Counted from the stretch's first letter, positions 10,338 to 21,200 are shown. The stretch is DNA of 64,000 bases from Actinoplanes sp. L3-i22 (GCF_019704555.1 NZ_AP024745.1:8564501-8628500), one strand, 5' to 3'. A program made the numbers and translations. Notes: generated by a model not told the origin, from the letters alone.

Positions 10338-11069
10338 TCAGGACTTCGTGGCGCCGGGATTTCCGTAGTAGGCGCCCGGGCCGTGTTTCCGCTTGAAGTG
10401 ACGCTCCTGCAGGTGCTGCGGGGTGAACGCGTCCGGGTTGAGCGCCAGCGTCTTGAGCGCCATCTCGGCGACCGCCTCGACGATGATCGCGTGCTCGACC
10501 GACTTCTTCGGACTGACACCCCAGGTGAACGGGCCATGATTGGCGACCAGCGCCCCCGGCATCCCGGCCGCGGCCTCGTCGTCCCCGATCAGCTCGATGA
10601 TCACCTGACCGGTGTTGAACTCGTAGTCGTTCGCGCACTCCTCGGGGGTGAGCCCGCGGGTCACCGGCACCGGGCCGTTGAACGTGTCCGCGTGCGTCGT
10701 GCCGAGCACCGGAATGTCCCGATTGGCCTGCGCGAACGCGACCGCGTTGGTGGAGTGCGTGTGCGTGATGCCACCGATCGACGGCCAGGCCAGGTAGAAC
10801 GCCCGGTGCGACTCGGTGTCCACGGAGGGACGCAGCTCGCCGCCGAGCACCTTGCCGGTCTCCAGGTCGACCGGGACCAGCATGTCGGGCGAAAGATCGT
10901 CATAGGAGACGCCGGACGGCTTGATCAGGAAGTAGCCACCGTCACGGTCCACACCGCTCACGTTGCCCCAGGTGAGCTGCGCGAGCCCGGCCTTCGGGAT
11001 CACCTGGTTGGCCAGCCAGACGTCCTGGCGCAGCGCCTCCGAGCCGATCGTCACTTCGCCATCCTTCAC
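10338..11069 (-). CDS. araD: L-ribulose-5-phosphate 4-epimerase
   Basis: Converts L-ribulose 5-phosphate to D-xylulose 5-phosphate, the last dedicated step of L-arabinose catabolism. The 243-residue length fits. Family landmarks: LTWGNVSGVDRDGGYFLIKP (substrate loop), GRIxxxH-type metal site as GGITHTHSTNAVAFAQ, THADTFNGPVPVTR, and ANHGPFTWG near residue 175. The start is GTG (11067-11069) with TAACAT five bases upstream and no ribosome site, so it may be leaderless. An operator-like TGTTAACG sequence overlaps that promoter, matching the sites near the transporter, so it should belong to the same regulon. No araB is in the window. Confidence 0.93.
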   Translation of the reverse strand: MKDGEVTIGSEALRQDVWLANQVIPKAGLAQLTWGNVSGVDRDGGYFLIKPSGVSYDDLSPDMLVPVDLETGKVLGGELRPSVDTESHRAFYLAWPSIGGITHTHSTNAVAFAQANRDIPVLGTTHADTFNGPVPVTRGLTPEECANDYEFNTGQVIIELIGDDEAAAGMPGALVANHGPFTWGVSPKKSVEHAIIVEAVAEMALKTLALNPDAFTPQHLQERHFKRKHGPGAYYGNPGATKS

Positions 11070-11075
11070 TCGAAA

Positions 11076-11089
11076 TGTTAACGCTCACC
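11076..11089. promoter_or_regulatory. Operator-like site overlapping the araD promoter
   Basis: On the minus strand GGTGAGCGTTAACA matches about 10 of 14 positions of the TGTTACCGTTAACA element found before the sugar transporter, with the right half CGTTAACA intact. It overlaps the probable -10 (TAACAT). Regulation by the same LacI protein is inferred. Confidence 0.55.
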
Positions 11090-11099
11090 ATACTTGATC

Positions 11100-11619
11100 C
11101 GTAGGCCCAACGTAATGCCGGACTCGCCTACTTGTGAGCGCAAACACCATCACCCACCTGCGCAAACAGTCACGCACCGCCACCCACCCACCACCGAACC
11201 GCACAACCCGACACCCCGCACCGCCGCCCCAGCCCACACCACCGGCCCAGCCCGGACCGCCGGCCCAGTCCGGACCGCCGCACCGCCGCCCGCCCGACCA
11301 GCCCGCACCGCCGCACCGCCGCCCCGGCCAGCCCGCACCGCCGCACCCCCGGCCGCCCGGCCCGGCCAGCCCGCACCGCCGCACCCCCGGCCGCCCGGCC
11401 CGGCCAGCCCGCACCGCCGCACCGCCGGCCCGGCCAGCCCGCACCGCCGCACCGCCGGCCGCCCGGCCAGCACAGCCCGCCGCGCCGCCCGGACCGCCGC
11501 CCGCTCGCCCCGCACCGCCCGCCGCGCCCGGACCGCCACGCTGCCGCGCCCTGCACCCCGGCCACCGAGCCGCCCGCGCCTCGCCACGCGCACCGGCGCG
11601 GCGCGGCGCGGCGCGAGGA
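11100..11619. repeat. Low-complexity GC repeat block between araD and the PstS-like gene
   Basis: The 20-mer CCAGCCCGCACCGCCGCACC occurs five times, starting at 11298, 11328, 11366, 11404 and 11434, giving a mixed 30/38-bp tandem array. Flanking sequence is similar but more degenerate. Frames through it encode only Pro/Ala/Arg or Gly/Trp/Arg strings, so I see no gene. Confidence 0.8.
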
Positions 11620-12669
11620 TCAGCGCAACCCGGCGACTGCCGCGTAGACCTGCTCGCGCAGCGCGTCCGGCAGCGGCGCATACCCCGCCGCTCCGGCAGC
11701 CGCCTGACCCGCGGGACTTGCCGCATAGGCCAGGAAACCGCGCGCCACCGCAGACGCCCCCGACCCACAGACCACCTCATAGGTGACCTGCACCAGCGGG
11801 TACGCACCACCGTACAAGTCGTCGTAATTCAGGTCGAGCCGCAGGTCGCCGCCGCCCGCCGGTTTCGCCGCGGCCACCGCATCGGCCGCCGCCGCGTCGG
11901 TCGGCGCCACGAAGTCGCCGCGCGAGTCCCCGACCAGCGCCGTGGCCAGCTCGTTGACCCGGGCATAGGACGCCTCGACATAGCCGATCGCCCCGTCCGC
12001 CCGGGCGATCGCCGAGGCCAGCCGGTCGCTGCCCTTCACCGCGACGCCGCCCTTGGCCGGCCACGCGCTGGCCGGCTCGTAGGGCCAGTCCGCCTTCGCC
12101 GTCCCGGCCAGGAACCGGGTGAAGTTCGACGTGGTGCCCGAACTGTCCTCCCGGTGGACGGCCTGGATCGGGGTGGCCGGCAGCACAACGTTCGGGTTGT
12201 CGGCGGCGATCGCCTTGTCGTTCCAGACGGTGATCCTGCCGTTGAAGATCTTCGCGATGGTGGCCGGCGCGAGCCGCAGCTCGCCGACGCCGGCCACGTT
12301 GTAGGCCAGCGCGATCGGCCCGATCACCAGCGGCAGGTGGACGGCCGGCTGACCGCCGCAGCGCGTAGCGGCGGCGGACTGATCGGCGTCGCTGAGCGCG
12401 GCGTCGGTGCCGGCGAAGTCGCCCGTGCCGGCCAGGAACGTGCGCACCCCCGTACCGGAACCGACGCTCGAATACGCCACGGCCGCCTGCGCGCAGGCGA
12501 TCTGATACTGCTTGATCCACTCGTTGACCGCGTTGGCCTGCGCGGAAGAACCCTGCCCCGCCGCCGACCCGGAGGCGCACGCGACCGGCTCGGCCTTCTT
12601 CTCCGGTTCGTCGCAGGCGGTGAGGACCAGGAGCGCGGCGATGGCGACGGCCGCTGTGAGCTTCTTCAT
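11620..12669 (-). CDS. PstS-like phosphate-binding lipoprotein
   Basis: A 349-residue extracellular binding protein. MKKLTAAVAIAALLVLTAC gives a lipobox (LTAC, Cys19). The mature part has the PBP-like II fold of PstS: YSSVGSGTGVRTFLAGTGDF near the N-terminus (the phosphate-loop region), FNGRITVWNDKAIAADNP, and AVHREDSSGTTSNFTRFL, a hallmark of the family. No PstC, PstA or PstB genes are adjacent. Instead it lies 10 bp after a GlnX-like membrane protein gene on the same strand, so a sensing role rather than transport is plausible. Phosphate as ligand is by family resemblance only. Confidence 0.85.
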   Translation of the reverse strand: MKKLTAAVAIAALLVLTACDEPEKKAEPVACASGSAAGQGSSAQANAVNEWIKQYQIACAQAAVAYSSVGSGTGVRTFLAGTGDFAGTDAALSDADQSAAATRCGGQPAVHLPLVIGPIALAYNVAGVGELRLAPATIAKIFNGRITVWNDKAIAADNPNVVLPATPIQAVHREDSSGTTSNFTRFLAGTAKADWPYEPASAWPAKGGVAVKGSDRLASAIARADGAIGYVEASYARVNELATALVGDSRGDFVAPTDAAAADAVAAAKPAGGGDLRLDLNYDDLYGGAYPLVQVTYEVVCGSGASAVARGFLAYAASPAGQAAAGAAGYAPLPDALREQVYAAVAGLR

Positions 12670-12679
12670 CTCAACCCTC

Positions 12680-14185
12680 TCAGCGGTACTCGGCCAGGCG
12701 GCGGCGCACGCCGAGCGGAATCAGCAGGATGACCAGGCCGAGGGCCACGATCGGGATGATCACCCAGCCGCGCAGCGTGCGTTCCGCGCCGCTCAGGGCA
12801 CGATCAAAACCCTGCTTCCGTACGTCGGTGACCGAGCCGACCGCCGCGTCGAAGTAGGCGAAGTCGAACGCGGCGTCGCCACGCCGGATGCCGGTCAGGG
12901 CCTCGACCGCACCCTCGGAGCGCCCGGTGTCGGCGAGCGACACCACCTTCTCGTGGTCCCGCTGGTAGGCCTGCCACCGCTGAAGTGCCTCGGTCCCGGC
13001 CAGTTCCTCGATGCCCGGGCCGCAGTTGCCCTTGGCGACCGGGTTGGCCGAGGTCAGGCAGTCCGACTTGGCGGTGAAGTCGTCCTTGTAGAACGTCAGG
13101 TTCGCACTCACCAGGTACCGGCTGGTGTCGGCGGCGGCGTCGTATCCCACGGCGCGCAGCCGGGACAGCGCGAGGTAGGGGGTCAGGTCCTCATCGCGGG
13201 CGCCGGACATCCGCCCGGCCTGGCTGCTCAGCACGATCATCGCGGCGAAGACCACCACCAGGCTGAGCGCGGTGGCGGCGAGCAGCGCCGGATTCCACGA
13301 TCGGCGGAACCGGCGGGCCATCCAGACCTGCAGGACCACCAGCAGCACCAGGAGGGCGCCGCCGAACAGGATCGCCAGGGTGTAGCCGGTGGCCTCGCTG
13401 GCGCGCTTGTCCGCGTAGGCCTGGTCGAGGCGGCTGGTGGCGGCGTCGCGAAGCTGCTGGGCGGCCGGGAGCAGGCGCAGATGCAGGATGTTCGTCGCCT
13501 GTGTGTAGTAGCCGAGCGCGTCCGGCGGCAGCTTCCCCGCCTGATCGGCGGCCGCCGCCTCCTGACCCGCGGCCGCCGTGCCCTGACCCGCTGCCACCGC
13601 GCCCTGACCCGCGGCCGCGGCGGCCTGACCCGCTGCCGCGCCCTGGCCCGCGGCGGGCGCGGGTCGACCGGTGGCGCTCTGTCCGGCGACTGCCGCCGCC
13701 GTGATCGTCTGACCGACCCGCTGGTGGTAGACGGCCAGGCCGTCCAGCAGGTCGAGCGCGACCGCCCGCTCCGCGTCGCCGGCCGCCGTCGTCAGCGAAC
13801 GCTGCAGGTCAGCGTCGACCTGACGGGACCGCTCCTGATACGACCCCTGGGCGTCGACCCGGGTGCCGGCCAGCGCGTCCGAGTCGCCGGTCAACAGCAG
13901 ACGGGTGATCTGCGCGTCCATGTCGCTGAGCGCGAAGTAGAGATCGGCCGCGGTGGCCGCCTGCGGAGCCGCCTCCCGGCCGATGATCCGGACCTGGTCC
14001 TGCACCCGGGCCATCACCAGGCTGGTGGCGAGGAGCAGGGCGGTGGCCGCGAGGACCACCAGCGCCGACCACAGGCGAAGGCGGGCCGGTGTCTCGTTCC
14101 GGACCAGGTTACGGGCGGTGTTTCTGGTCGTTTCCATGACCGCTGGCACGTCGCCACGGTAATCCATTACCGCAATTGGACTCAT
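12680..14185 (-). CDS. GlnX-like membrane sensor protein
   Basis: A 501-residue protein with four membrane helices at about 41-59, 268-289, 300-320 and 475-495, so two large extracellular segments. The first (60-265) is helical and contains an insertion of AGQG-type repeats at about 177-215. The second (321-470) includes a Cys pair region (DCLTSANPVAKGNCGPGIEE). Layout and the N-terminal SYQERSRQVDADLQ region resemble GlnX, the mycobacterial membrane partner of GlnH in the PknG operon; that resemblance is from memory of the architecture. Start 14185 is supported by AAAGGAG, 10 bases upstream. The paired gene is a PstS-like lipoprotein 10 bp downstream; no kinase gene is nearby. Confidence 0.7.
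   Translation of the reverse strand: MSPIAVMDYRGDVPAVMETTRNTARNLVRNETPARLRLWSALVVLAATALLLATSLVMARVQDQVRIIGREAAPQAATAADLYFALSDMDAQITRLLLTGDSDALAGTRVDAQGSYQERSRQVDADLQRSLTTAAGDAERAVALDLLDGLAVYHQRVGQTITAAAVAGQSATGRPAPAAGQGAAAGQAAAAAGQGAVAAGQGTAAAGQEAAAADQAGKLPPDALGYYTQATNILHLRLLPAAQQLRDAATSRLDQAYADKRASEATGYTLAILFGGALLVLLVVLQVWMARRFRRSWNPALLAATALSLVVVFAAMIVLSSQAGRMSGARDEDLTPYLALSRLRAVGYDAAADTSRYLVSANLTFYKDDFTAKSDCLTSANPVAKGNCGPGIEELAGTEALQRWQAYQRDHEKVVSLADTGRSEGAVEALTGIRRGDAAFDFAYFDAAVGSVTDVRKQGFDRALSGAERTLRGWVIIPIVALGLVILLIPLGVRRRLAEYR
13540..13657 (-). repeat. In-frame AGQG repeat in the GlnX-like gene
   Basis: Residues about 177-215 consist of six units built on A-A-G-Q-G/A/E separated by short Ala runs, from 21-24-bp DNA units with CCCTGACCCGC cores. 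It is predicted to lie in the first extracellular segment. Confidence 0.75.
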
Positions 14186-14304
14186 CGCGCGGGAGCTCCT
14201 TTTACTCCGTTAACCCAGCGTTTCCCTGACGGCCATTTCCGCAGGTAGATCCACGGGCAGACGAAATGGACGAATCATTCCCCCACGACCGCGGAATTGA
14301 TTTT

Positions 14305-15087
14305 TCAGCCTGGATTGCTCAACGCCGCGAAGATGACCGGATCATGAGCGGAGAGCAGCGTGAGATCGGGATCGGCGCGCTGGTGCAGGGCCGCGAGTCG
14401 GACGTGATTTGCCCGGACCAGGGCGCGGTCGTACGCCACACCGGACTCGGCGAGCCGGAGGCCGAGTGGCACCCGGTCACCGGTCAGCGTGCCCCGGTGA
14501 TAGAACGCGTCACCACAGTGCAGCAGCCAGCGTGACCCGGTGTCGACCGCCACACAGGCGTGGCCGCGGGTGTGCCCCGGGAGCGGGACCAGGACGATGC
14601 CCGGGCCGATCTCGGTGAGCTCCCTCGCGGCGGCGAAACCTCGCCAGCTCTCCCCGCCCGGGCCGTGCTCGACCAGGTCCGGCCCGTGGGACCACTGCAC
14701 ACTGCGGAACCGGCGGCGCTCCCGGCCGGTCGGCGCGCGCAGGGCACCGTCGGCCTCGGCGGCGGTGACGTGGACCCGGGCCTGCGGGAAGTCGGCCAGG
14801 CCGCCGATGTGGTCGAGGTCGAAATGGGTCACGACGATATGTCGTACGTCGGAAGGTTTGAAACCCAGACGCTGGACCTGGACCACCGCGGTCTCCTCCC
14901 GCTCCAGCGCGGGACGCAGCAGGTGGCGGGGTGGGCCGAGCCTGGTCCTCGGGTCGGCGATGTCGGCCAGGCCGAAGCCCGTGTCGATGAGCACGAGGCC
15001 GGCGTCGCTCTCGGCCAGCAGCACGTGACAGACCAGGTCACCGCCCGGCGCTCGCATCGTTCCGCAGTTGAGGTGATGGACCCGCAT
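14305..15087 (-). CDS. MBL-fold metallo-hydrolase
   Basis: A 260-residue metallo-beta-lactamase-fold hydrolase, probably cytoplasmic. The metal motif is [10 protein letters not shown] (HxDxDH variant of HxHxDH), with later ligands in [11 protein letters not shown] and [13 protein letters not shown]. The N-terminal half ([20 protein letters not shown]) fits the fold's first strands. The HFDxDH motif is typical of the group related to quorum-quenching lactonases and glyoxalase II-like enzymes; the substrate is unknown. The start MRVHHLNCG at 15087 is chosen because GGGGAGGG lies five to six bases upstream; the frame is open further but without such a site. It stands alone between two larger transcription units. 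Confidence 0.85.
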   Translation of the reverse strand: MRVHHLNCGTMRAPGGDLVCHVLLAESDAGLVLIDTGFGLADIADPRTRLGPPRHLLRPALEREETAVVQVQRLGFKPSDVRHIVVTHFDLDHIGGLADFPQARVHVTAAEADGALRAPTGRERRRFRSVQWSHGPDLVEHGPGGESWRGFAAARELTEIGPGIVLVPLPGHTRGHACVAVDTGSRWLLHCGDAFYHRGTLTGDRVPLGLRLAESGVAYDRALVRANHVRLAALHQRADPDLTLLSAHDPVIFAALSNPG

Positions 15088-15204
15088 CTTGCCCTCCCCG
15101 TTCGTCGGTGCCAGCGAACCTACGCCGCCGCGACGCCGAAAACACCCTTCCAAAGAAGGGTTGTCGGGGCCCTGCCGGAGGGTTCAACGTGGACGGGCGA
15201 CAAG

Positions 15205-15235
15205 CCGGCCGCCCCGCGCAGAGCGAGGCGGCCGG
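15205..15235 (-). terminator. Possible terminator of the helicase-nuclease gene
   Basis: CCGGCCGCC (15205-15213) and GGCGGCCGG (15227-15235) form a 9-bp stem with a 13-nt loop just past the stop at 15250. There is no T-run, so this is tentative. Confidence 0.4.
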
Positions 15236-15249
15236 GCCGGAACGGAAGG

Positions 15250-18200
15250 TCAGTGGCGGGAGGTGTGACGGGCGTGGCGATGGGTGGACTCATGGCGCGG
15301 GAGCTGGATGGCCTCCGGCAGCCCGTGCGCGGCGGAAAGCCCGTTGGGCTGCTGCAACAGGTGCCCCCCGGCGACCAGATCGGCCAGCAGGCCGGTCAGG
15401 CGGGCGTCGAAATCGGCGGAACGGCGCGCCGACCAGCCGTAAAGGCGGGCCACCGCGGCGAGCAGCTCGTCGACCGACAGGACGCCGCCGTCGACCACCA
15501 GGTTCTCCACGGCGATCGCCAGCTCCGCGTCGGAGACCTGGTCGGCCTTGCGGGCCACGCCGTCGGTGCGGTGCCGCACCCGGGGGATCTCCTGGTCCGG
15601 GTCGCCGAGGAAGGCGCCGTCCCAGGCCACGCCGGCCTCCTCGATGGCCGCCTCGATCGCGGCGCGGGCCGGGCGGGTGATCCGGGCCAGGCCCCACTCC
15701 TCACGCATCCGCTGCAGAGCGACGCTGATGTGCACCGGGCCCTCGATCTCGGCCAGGCGCCGCACCGCGGCGATCAGTTCGGGGCGCAGCGCCGGGTCGG
15801 TGAGAGAGGCGCCCGGCACGAGCGGGTCAAGATCCGCTTTTTGGTACGGGTGAGCCCACTCGTCCGTGTGCGCGACCATCTCGGCCGTCGTCTCCGTCGC
15901 AGGCGCCACCAGGTCCCGCTCGACGTCCAGGACCGCCTCGTGATGGGTCCAGCCGGGCGGGGCGGCCATCGTCTCCTCGAACTCGCCGACCGCCACGGCG
16001 CGGTCCGGCTGCCCCTCCATCTCGTCGTACCAGGCGTGCCGGCCGACCCGCTCGGAGCGAACGGACCGCTCGGCCACGGCCGCCGCGGCGTCGGCGAGCT
16101 CGGGGTCGAGGTTGACCGAGCCGGTCAGTTCCGCGCGGATCTGCGAGATGGCCCCGAGCCGGTCGGCGGGCTCCGCCGTCTCGTCCAGCCCGGCCAGGAA
16201 CTGCGCGGCGGCCGCGGCCAACTCCTCGGTGCCGACGCCGAAACGGGCGGCGACCTCGGCCAGGTCCTCCGGGCTCGCGACGGCCTCGTCGTCCCGGGCC
16301 GCGACCGGCCAGGCGACCTCGGAGACCGCGCGCTCGGGCGCCCACCGGGCGGGTTCCGCGAAGGCGTCGGACGGCCACTCGGCCGGTTCCTCCAACGTCG
16401 CGGCGGGCCACTCGCTCGGCTGCTCAGCCGTTGCCGCCGGCCACTCGTCCGGTTGCTCCACAGCGGCGGACGACCATTCGACCGGCTGCTCCACAGCGGC
16501 GGACGGCTGCTCCGCAGTTGCCGACGGCCACTCGATCGGCTGCTCCATGGTTGCCGACGGCCACTCCACCGGCTGCTCCGCGGTTGCGGACGGCCATTCG
16601 ATCGACGAGACGCGGCGTTCGGTGGGCTCGGCCGGGGGCGTCGCGGTCGACCGCTCGGCTGGGGTGGCCAGGCGTTTGGCGAGCTCAGTCTGGTCCTCGC
16701 GGCCGGCCGACGGCCACTTCACCGCGGATACCTGCCGCTCACCGGGCTCGGCGGCGACGACCGGCTCGGCGAGCGTCTCGCGGGCGGCCGACGGCCACTT
16801 CACCGCGGACACTTGCCGTTCGCCGGGCTCCTCCGCGATGACCGGCTCGGCAGGCTGCTCGCGGGCCGCCGACGGCCACTGGACTGTGGTGACCGTCTTC
16901 TGGGAGGCGGCGGCCGGCCGGTCGGTGAGGTCCTCCGCCTCGTCCCACTCGCCGGTCTCGTCGCGGACTGCGGTGGGCCACGTGACGGGCGCGACCCGGG
17001 ATCCCTCGGCGACCGGCCAGTCGACGCGCTCGGGCGCCTCCGCGCGACTGGCGAACGGCCAGTCGGCGCGGGCGGAGCTGTCGGTGGACAGAGCGGACGA
17101 GGCGGGCGCGGCAGACGGGACCGGGTAATCGGCGGACGGGGTGGCCCAGGTGGCCGACTCGGCGTGGGCGGAGTGCGCCGCGGTCATCGCGGGCTCGGCG
17201 ACTGCCTCGGCCGGCCAGTCGGCAGGCTCGTGCTGGTCGACGTTGAGCTGGGCGATCGCGGTGTCGAGGGTCGCGCCGAGGTAGGCCTCGGCCGCGGCGA
17301 GTTCCTCGGCGCCGGCCTGGGCGAAGGCGAACTGGGCGGCGATACCGGCCAGCGTGCCGTGCCCGGCCTGCTGCTCGGCGGTCGAATGTTCGGCTACGAC
17401 GCGCTCGGTCACCACGACATGTTCGGTGAACGGGTGCTCGGTGACGACGACACGCTCGGTGAGCAAGTGCTCCGTGACGACGACCTGTTCGGTGAGCGAG
17501 TGCTCGGCGACCAGGACGGCGTCCTCGATGATCTCGGCGACGAGCGGCTCCACGTCGGCCTGATCAGAATCGGCCAGCGCCGAGTTGAGGTGGCGGAGGT
17601 CGTCGGTCTCGTGGGCGGCGGCCAGGTCGGCCTCGGCGGCGGCTTCCGCCTCGGCGAGCCCGGCGTCGTCGGCGTCCGTCCAGGCGAACAGGTGGTCCGG
17701 CTCGATGACGTCCGGGTCCACGAAGGTCGCCGGCACGTCGCCGGCGGCGAAGTCCTCGGCGGCGGGCTGCTCCGGGCCGACGGCGGCGACGTCCTCGGCG
17801 GCGGATTCTGCCTGGGTGAACGCGGACACCGGACCATCGGCGGCGCGGGCCGGGGCAGCGGGTTCCGCCGGCGTGAACGCCGAAGCCAGGCGGCCCGTGG
17901 CGCGGGCCTCGGCGGCGGGCTGCGCGTGGGCGAATGCGGCGGCCGGGGCGGCGGCTACCGCGGCGGCCAGCTCGTCGACGGACAGCGGCTCCCGCTCGAT
18001 CCGGTCGTCGGCGGAGGACGACGCCTGGGCGGCGTGTGGTGCGGTCGGGGCGGTGCTCGTGCCGTACGCCGAAGTGGTTTTGACCTCGCCGTAGCCTGCC
18101 GCATAGCCCTCGGCGGCGTCGGCGATCGGCTGGTCGGTGATGCCGGCCTCGGCCGGCGACATCTGGGCGACCGCGAGCTCCGGCGCCTCCTCGTCGGGAA

Positions 18201-21200
18201 GCTCCGCGAACGCGTCCTCGATCGCGGCGCGCAGGCGGGTCTCCTCGCGCTCCCGGTCCAGGTACCAGGCGGTGCCCCAGACCCGGTGCAGCCTCCAGCC
18301 GAGCGCGTCGAGTACCTGGTCACGCAACCGGTCGCGGTCCCGGGCGGTGGGTGCGGAGTCGTAACTGGTGCCGTCGCACTCGATGCCGAGGGCGAACGGG
18401 GCGTTCCGGCGGGCCGAGCGGCGCACCGCGAGGTCGATCCGGAAGGCGCCGGCGCCGACCCGGCTCTGCACCCGGTAGCCCCAGCCGCGGACGACGTCGC
18501 GCACCGAGTCCTCGAACGGGGTCTGCGACTCGTCGCCGTCCGGCTCTTCCAGCCCGAGCGCGGGGATCCCGCGGGCCGCGTAGTCCAGGAAGGTGGCCAG
18601 GTGCCGCAGGCTCTCGTCGGTCTCGGACAGCTCGCGGGCGCGGACCGCGGAGACCACCTCGAGGCGGCGCCGGGCGCGCGTGGTCGCCACGTTGAGCCGG
18701 CGCCAGCCGTCGCGGCCCTCGAGTCCGCCCAGCTCACTGCCGATCGCGAAGATCACCACGTCGCGTTCGTCGCCCTGCACGGCGTCCAGGTCCTTGACGA
18801 AGAAGCCGCGCAGCCGGTCGTCCTCGAGCGGGACGACCATGTCCGCGACCGCCGCTTCGACGTGGGCGGCGTCCTCGGCGGTGCAGACCACCACGCCGAG
18901 GCTGCGGTCCGGCCGGGTGACGAGGTGGTGGGCGACCCGGGTGGCGACCAGCTCGGCCATCGACATCTCGCCGGTCGCGGGGTAGAGCTGCACGCCGCTG
19001 TCCGGGCCGGCCGCGGCGAACGCCGGGAAGGTGTTGAGCCGGCCCTGGTAGAAGGCGTGGTTGGCGAAGGCGATCAGCGACTCGTCCCGGCTGCGATAGT
19101 GGGTGCCCAGGTCGAGGACCCGGAACGCCCCGCAGGCCAGGGCCACGTCGAGGATCGAGCGCGGGTCGCCGCCGGGGATCGGGGCGGCCGGCAGCTGCCG
19201 GTCGTCGCCGCAGATCACCAGGGCGTTGCCGCGGTAGGCGCAGGTCAGCGCGTCCGGCACCGGCACCCGGGAGGCCTCGTCGATGATCACCACGTCGAAG
19301 TGCAGGTCGGCCGGGAGCAGGCGGCTCACGTCGGCCGGCGACATCACCAGGCACGGCTTGACCGCCATCGCCGCGTGCGCGGTGCGGGCGAACAGCTCCC
19401 GGACCGGTGGCCGGCGGCCCTGGTAGGCGGCGGACGCGCGGAGCAGGGCGGCCTCGCCGGCCGCGGCCTCGGCCGGCTGGAGCGCGTCGACCGCGTTCAT
19501 CACCTCGCCGGCGGCGGCGCGCTGCAACTGGGCGTCCCAGATCCGGAACTCGCCGACCAGCCGATCCCGGGCGACCGCGTCGAGCGGCGCGAGCCGATCG
19601 TCCTCCCGGATGATCGCGTCGGCCCAGGACTGGAAGAGCGCGCGGCCGAGCACTGGCAGGATCTGCTCGACCGGCAGGTCCTCACGGGTGCAGAAGTCGA
19701 CGACGGCGTCGAGTCCGTGCTCGGCCAGCACCGTGCGGGCGGCCTGGTAGTCGAACCACTCCTGCTGGCCCCGGTTGTCCTCGAGGAGCTCGCGGAGCAG
19801 CACCCGGGCGGTTTCCCGCTCGTCCAGGGCGACACTGAGCGCGGGGTGCCGGCTGGGCGCGAAGGCCCGCAGGATCCAGTCCCGGGCGGACTGCCACTCG
19901 GCGACCCGGGCCGGCAGGGTGTCGCTGGGGCGGGTCCGGCCGAGCACGTCGGCCTGCTCGGTGGTGAACGCGATGTCGCCGCCGTTGCGGATCCGCCGGG
20001 CCTCGGAGGTCCAGGCCATCGCGGCGGCCAGCGCCTCCACGTCGGTCTGGGTGCCGCGGTAGGCGTTGCCCAGGACCTTGGCGTAGTCCTTGGCGTTGGA
20101 CGACAGCGCCGCGGCGGCCTCGGACGCGCTCTCCCGGAGCAGGCCGATCGCGGCCGCCTCGGCCAGCGTGAAGTCCCGGGTGGCGGCCACGCTGTAGGCC
20201 TGCACCAACTCGGCGACGGCGGTGAACGGCTCGACGTGGGCCCGCAGCCAGGTGACCGCGTCGTGGATCGGGCCGGTGGCGAGCGCCGGCCGGGGCGCGG
20301 GCTCGGGCGGCGGGCGCAGCGCGGCGGTCCAGCGTTCGAACTCCTTGCCGGCCTCGCCGACGATCCGGATGATCGCGCTGTTCGGGGTGGGTGCGCAGAT
20401 CCGCTCGATCAGGGTGGGCAGCGCCTCGGGCGGCGTGACCCGGAGGGTCTCCTCGGCGGTGGCCAGCGCGCGCTCGATCGCGTCGAAGTCGGTGTCCAGC
20501 CGCTGCCAGTGCTTGCCGAGGATGCCGGCCTGCTCCCGCTCGGCCTGGTCCAGCTCCTCCAGGGCGCGTTTCCAGGCGGCGGCCGCGTCCAGGTTGGCGA
20601 CCGCCTGGGAGCGCTTGACGTCCGGCCGGGCGATGTCCGCCGCGGCCTTCTTGTCCCGGCGGTACGGCGCCCGCAGCTTCCCGATGCCCTTGTGCTGGTG
20701 GGCGAACCGCTCGACGAGCTCGTCCACCGGCTCGGCGAGCGCGTTCTCGCTGAAGTGCTCGCGGGCCCGGGCCTCGGCGGCCTTGACCACGTTCACGACG
20801 CGCCGCAGGTTCCGCATCGACGCGTGCGCCGCCTGCGTGCCCATGGCGTCGAACCAGGCCGGCTCCGGCTTGTCCGGGCGGGACAGCAGGTCGACGATGG
20901 CGGACAGCCGGGGCAGGTCGGTGAACGCGACCACGTTCGGCAGGCCGAGCCGGGCGGTGACCCGGTCCAGGCTGTGCTGGTGCTGTTCGAGCCGGTCCGA
21001 CTCGTCGGCGAAGCGGCGGGCCAGTCCGCGGGCCTTCGCGGCGGTGAGCGGCAGCAGCTCGACCGCGGGCGGCTTCAGGTGGGCCAGGCTCGGGATGAGC
21101 GGCAGCTTGCCCGGGGCGGGCAGTGCGCTCCAGGTGACCCCGGCCCGGGCCCGGACCGCGTCCTCCGCCTGGTGCAACGCCTTCAGGTGCCGCAGCAGAC

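Noticed and set aside
11298..11453. Repeat array considered as CRISPR
   Set aside because: Spacers of 10-18 bp are repeat-like and GC-only, repeats are not palindromic, and no cas genes are present.
11134..12732. Long plus-strand Pro/Arg-rich frame over the repeat block and PstS-like gene
   Set aside because: Low-complexity translation, no ribosome site, antisense to a gene with a lipobox and PstS motifs.
14266..14535. Plus-strand frame opposite the MBL hydrolase 3' end
   Set aside because: No family features, antisense to a gene with intact metal motifs.
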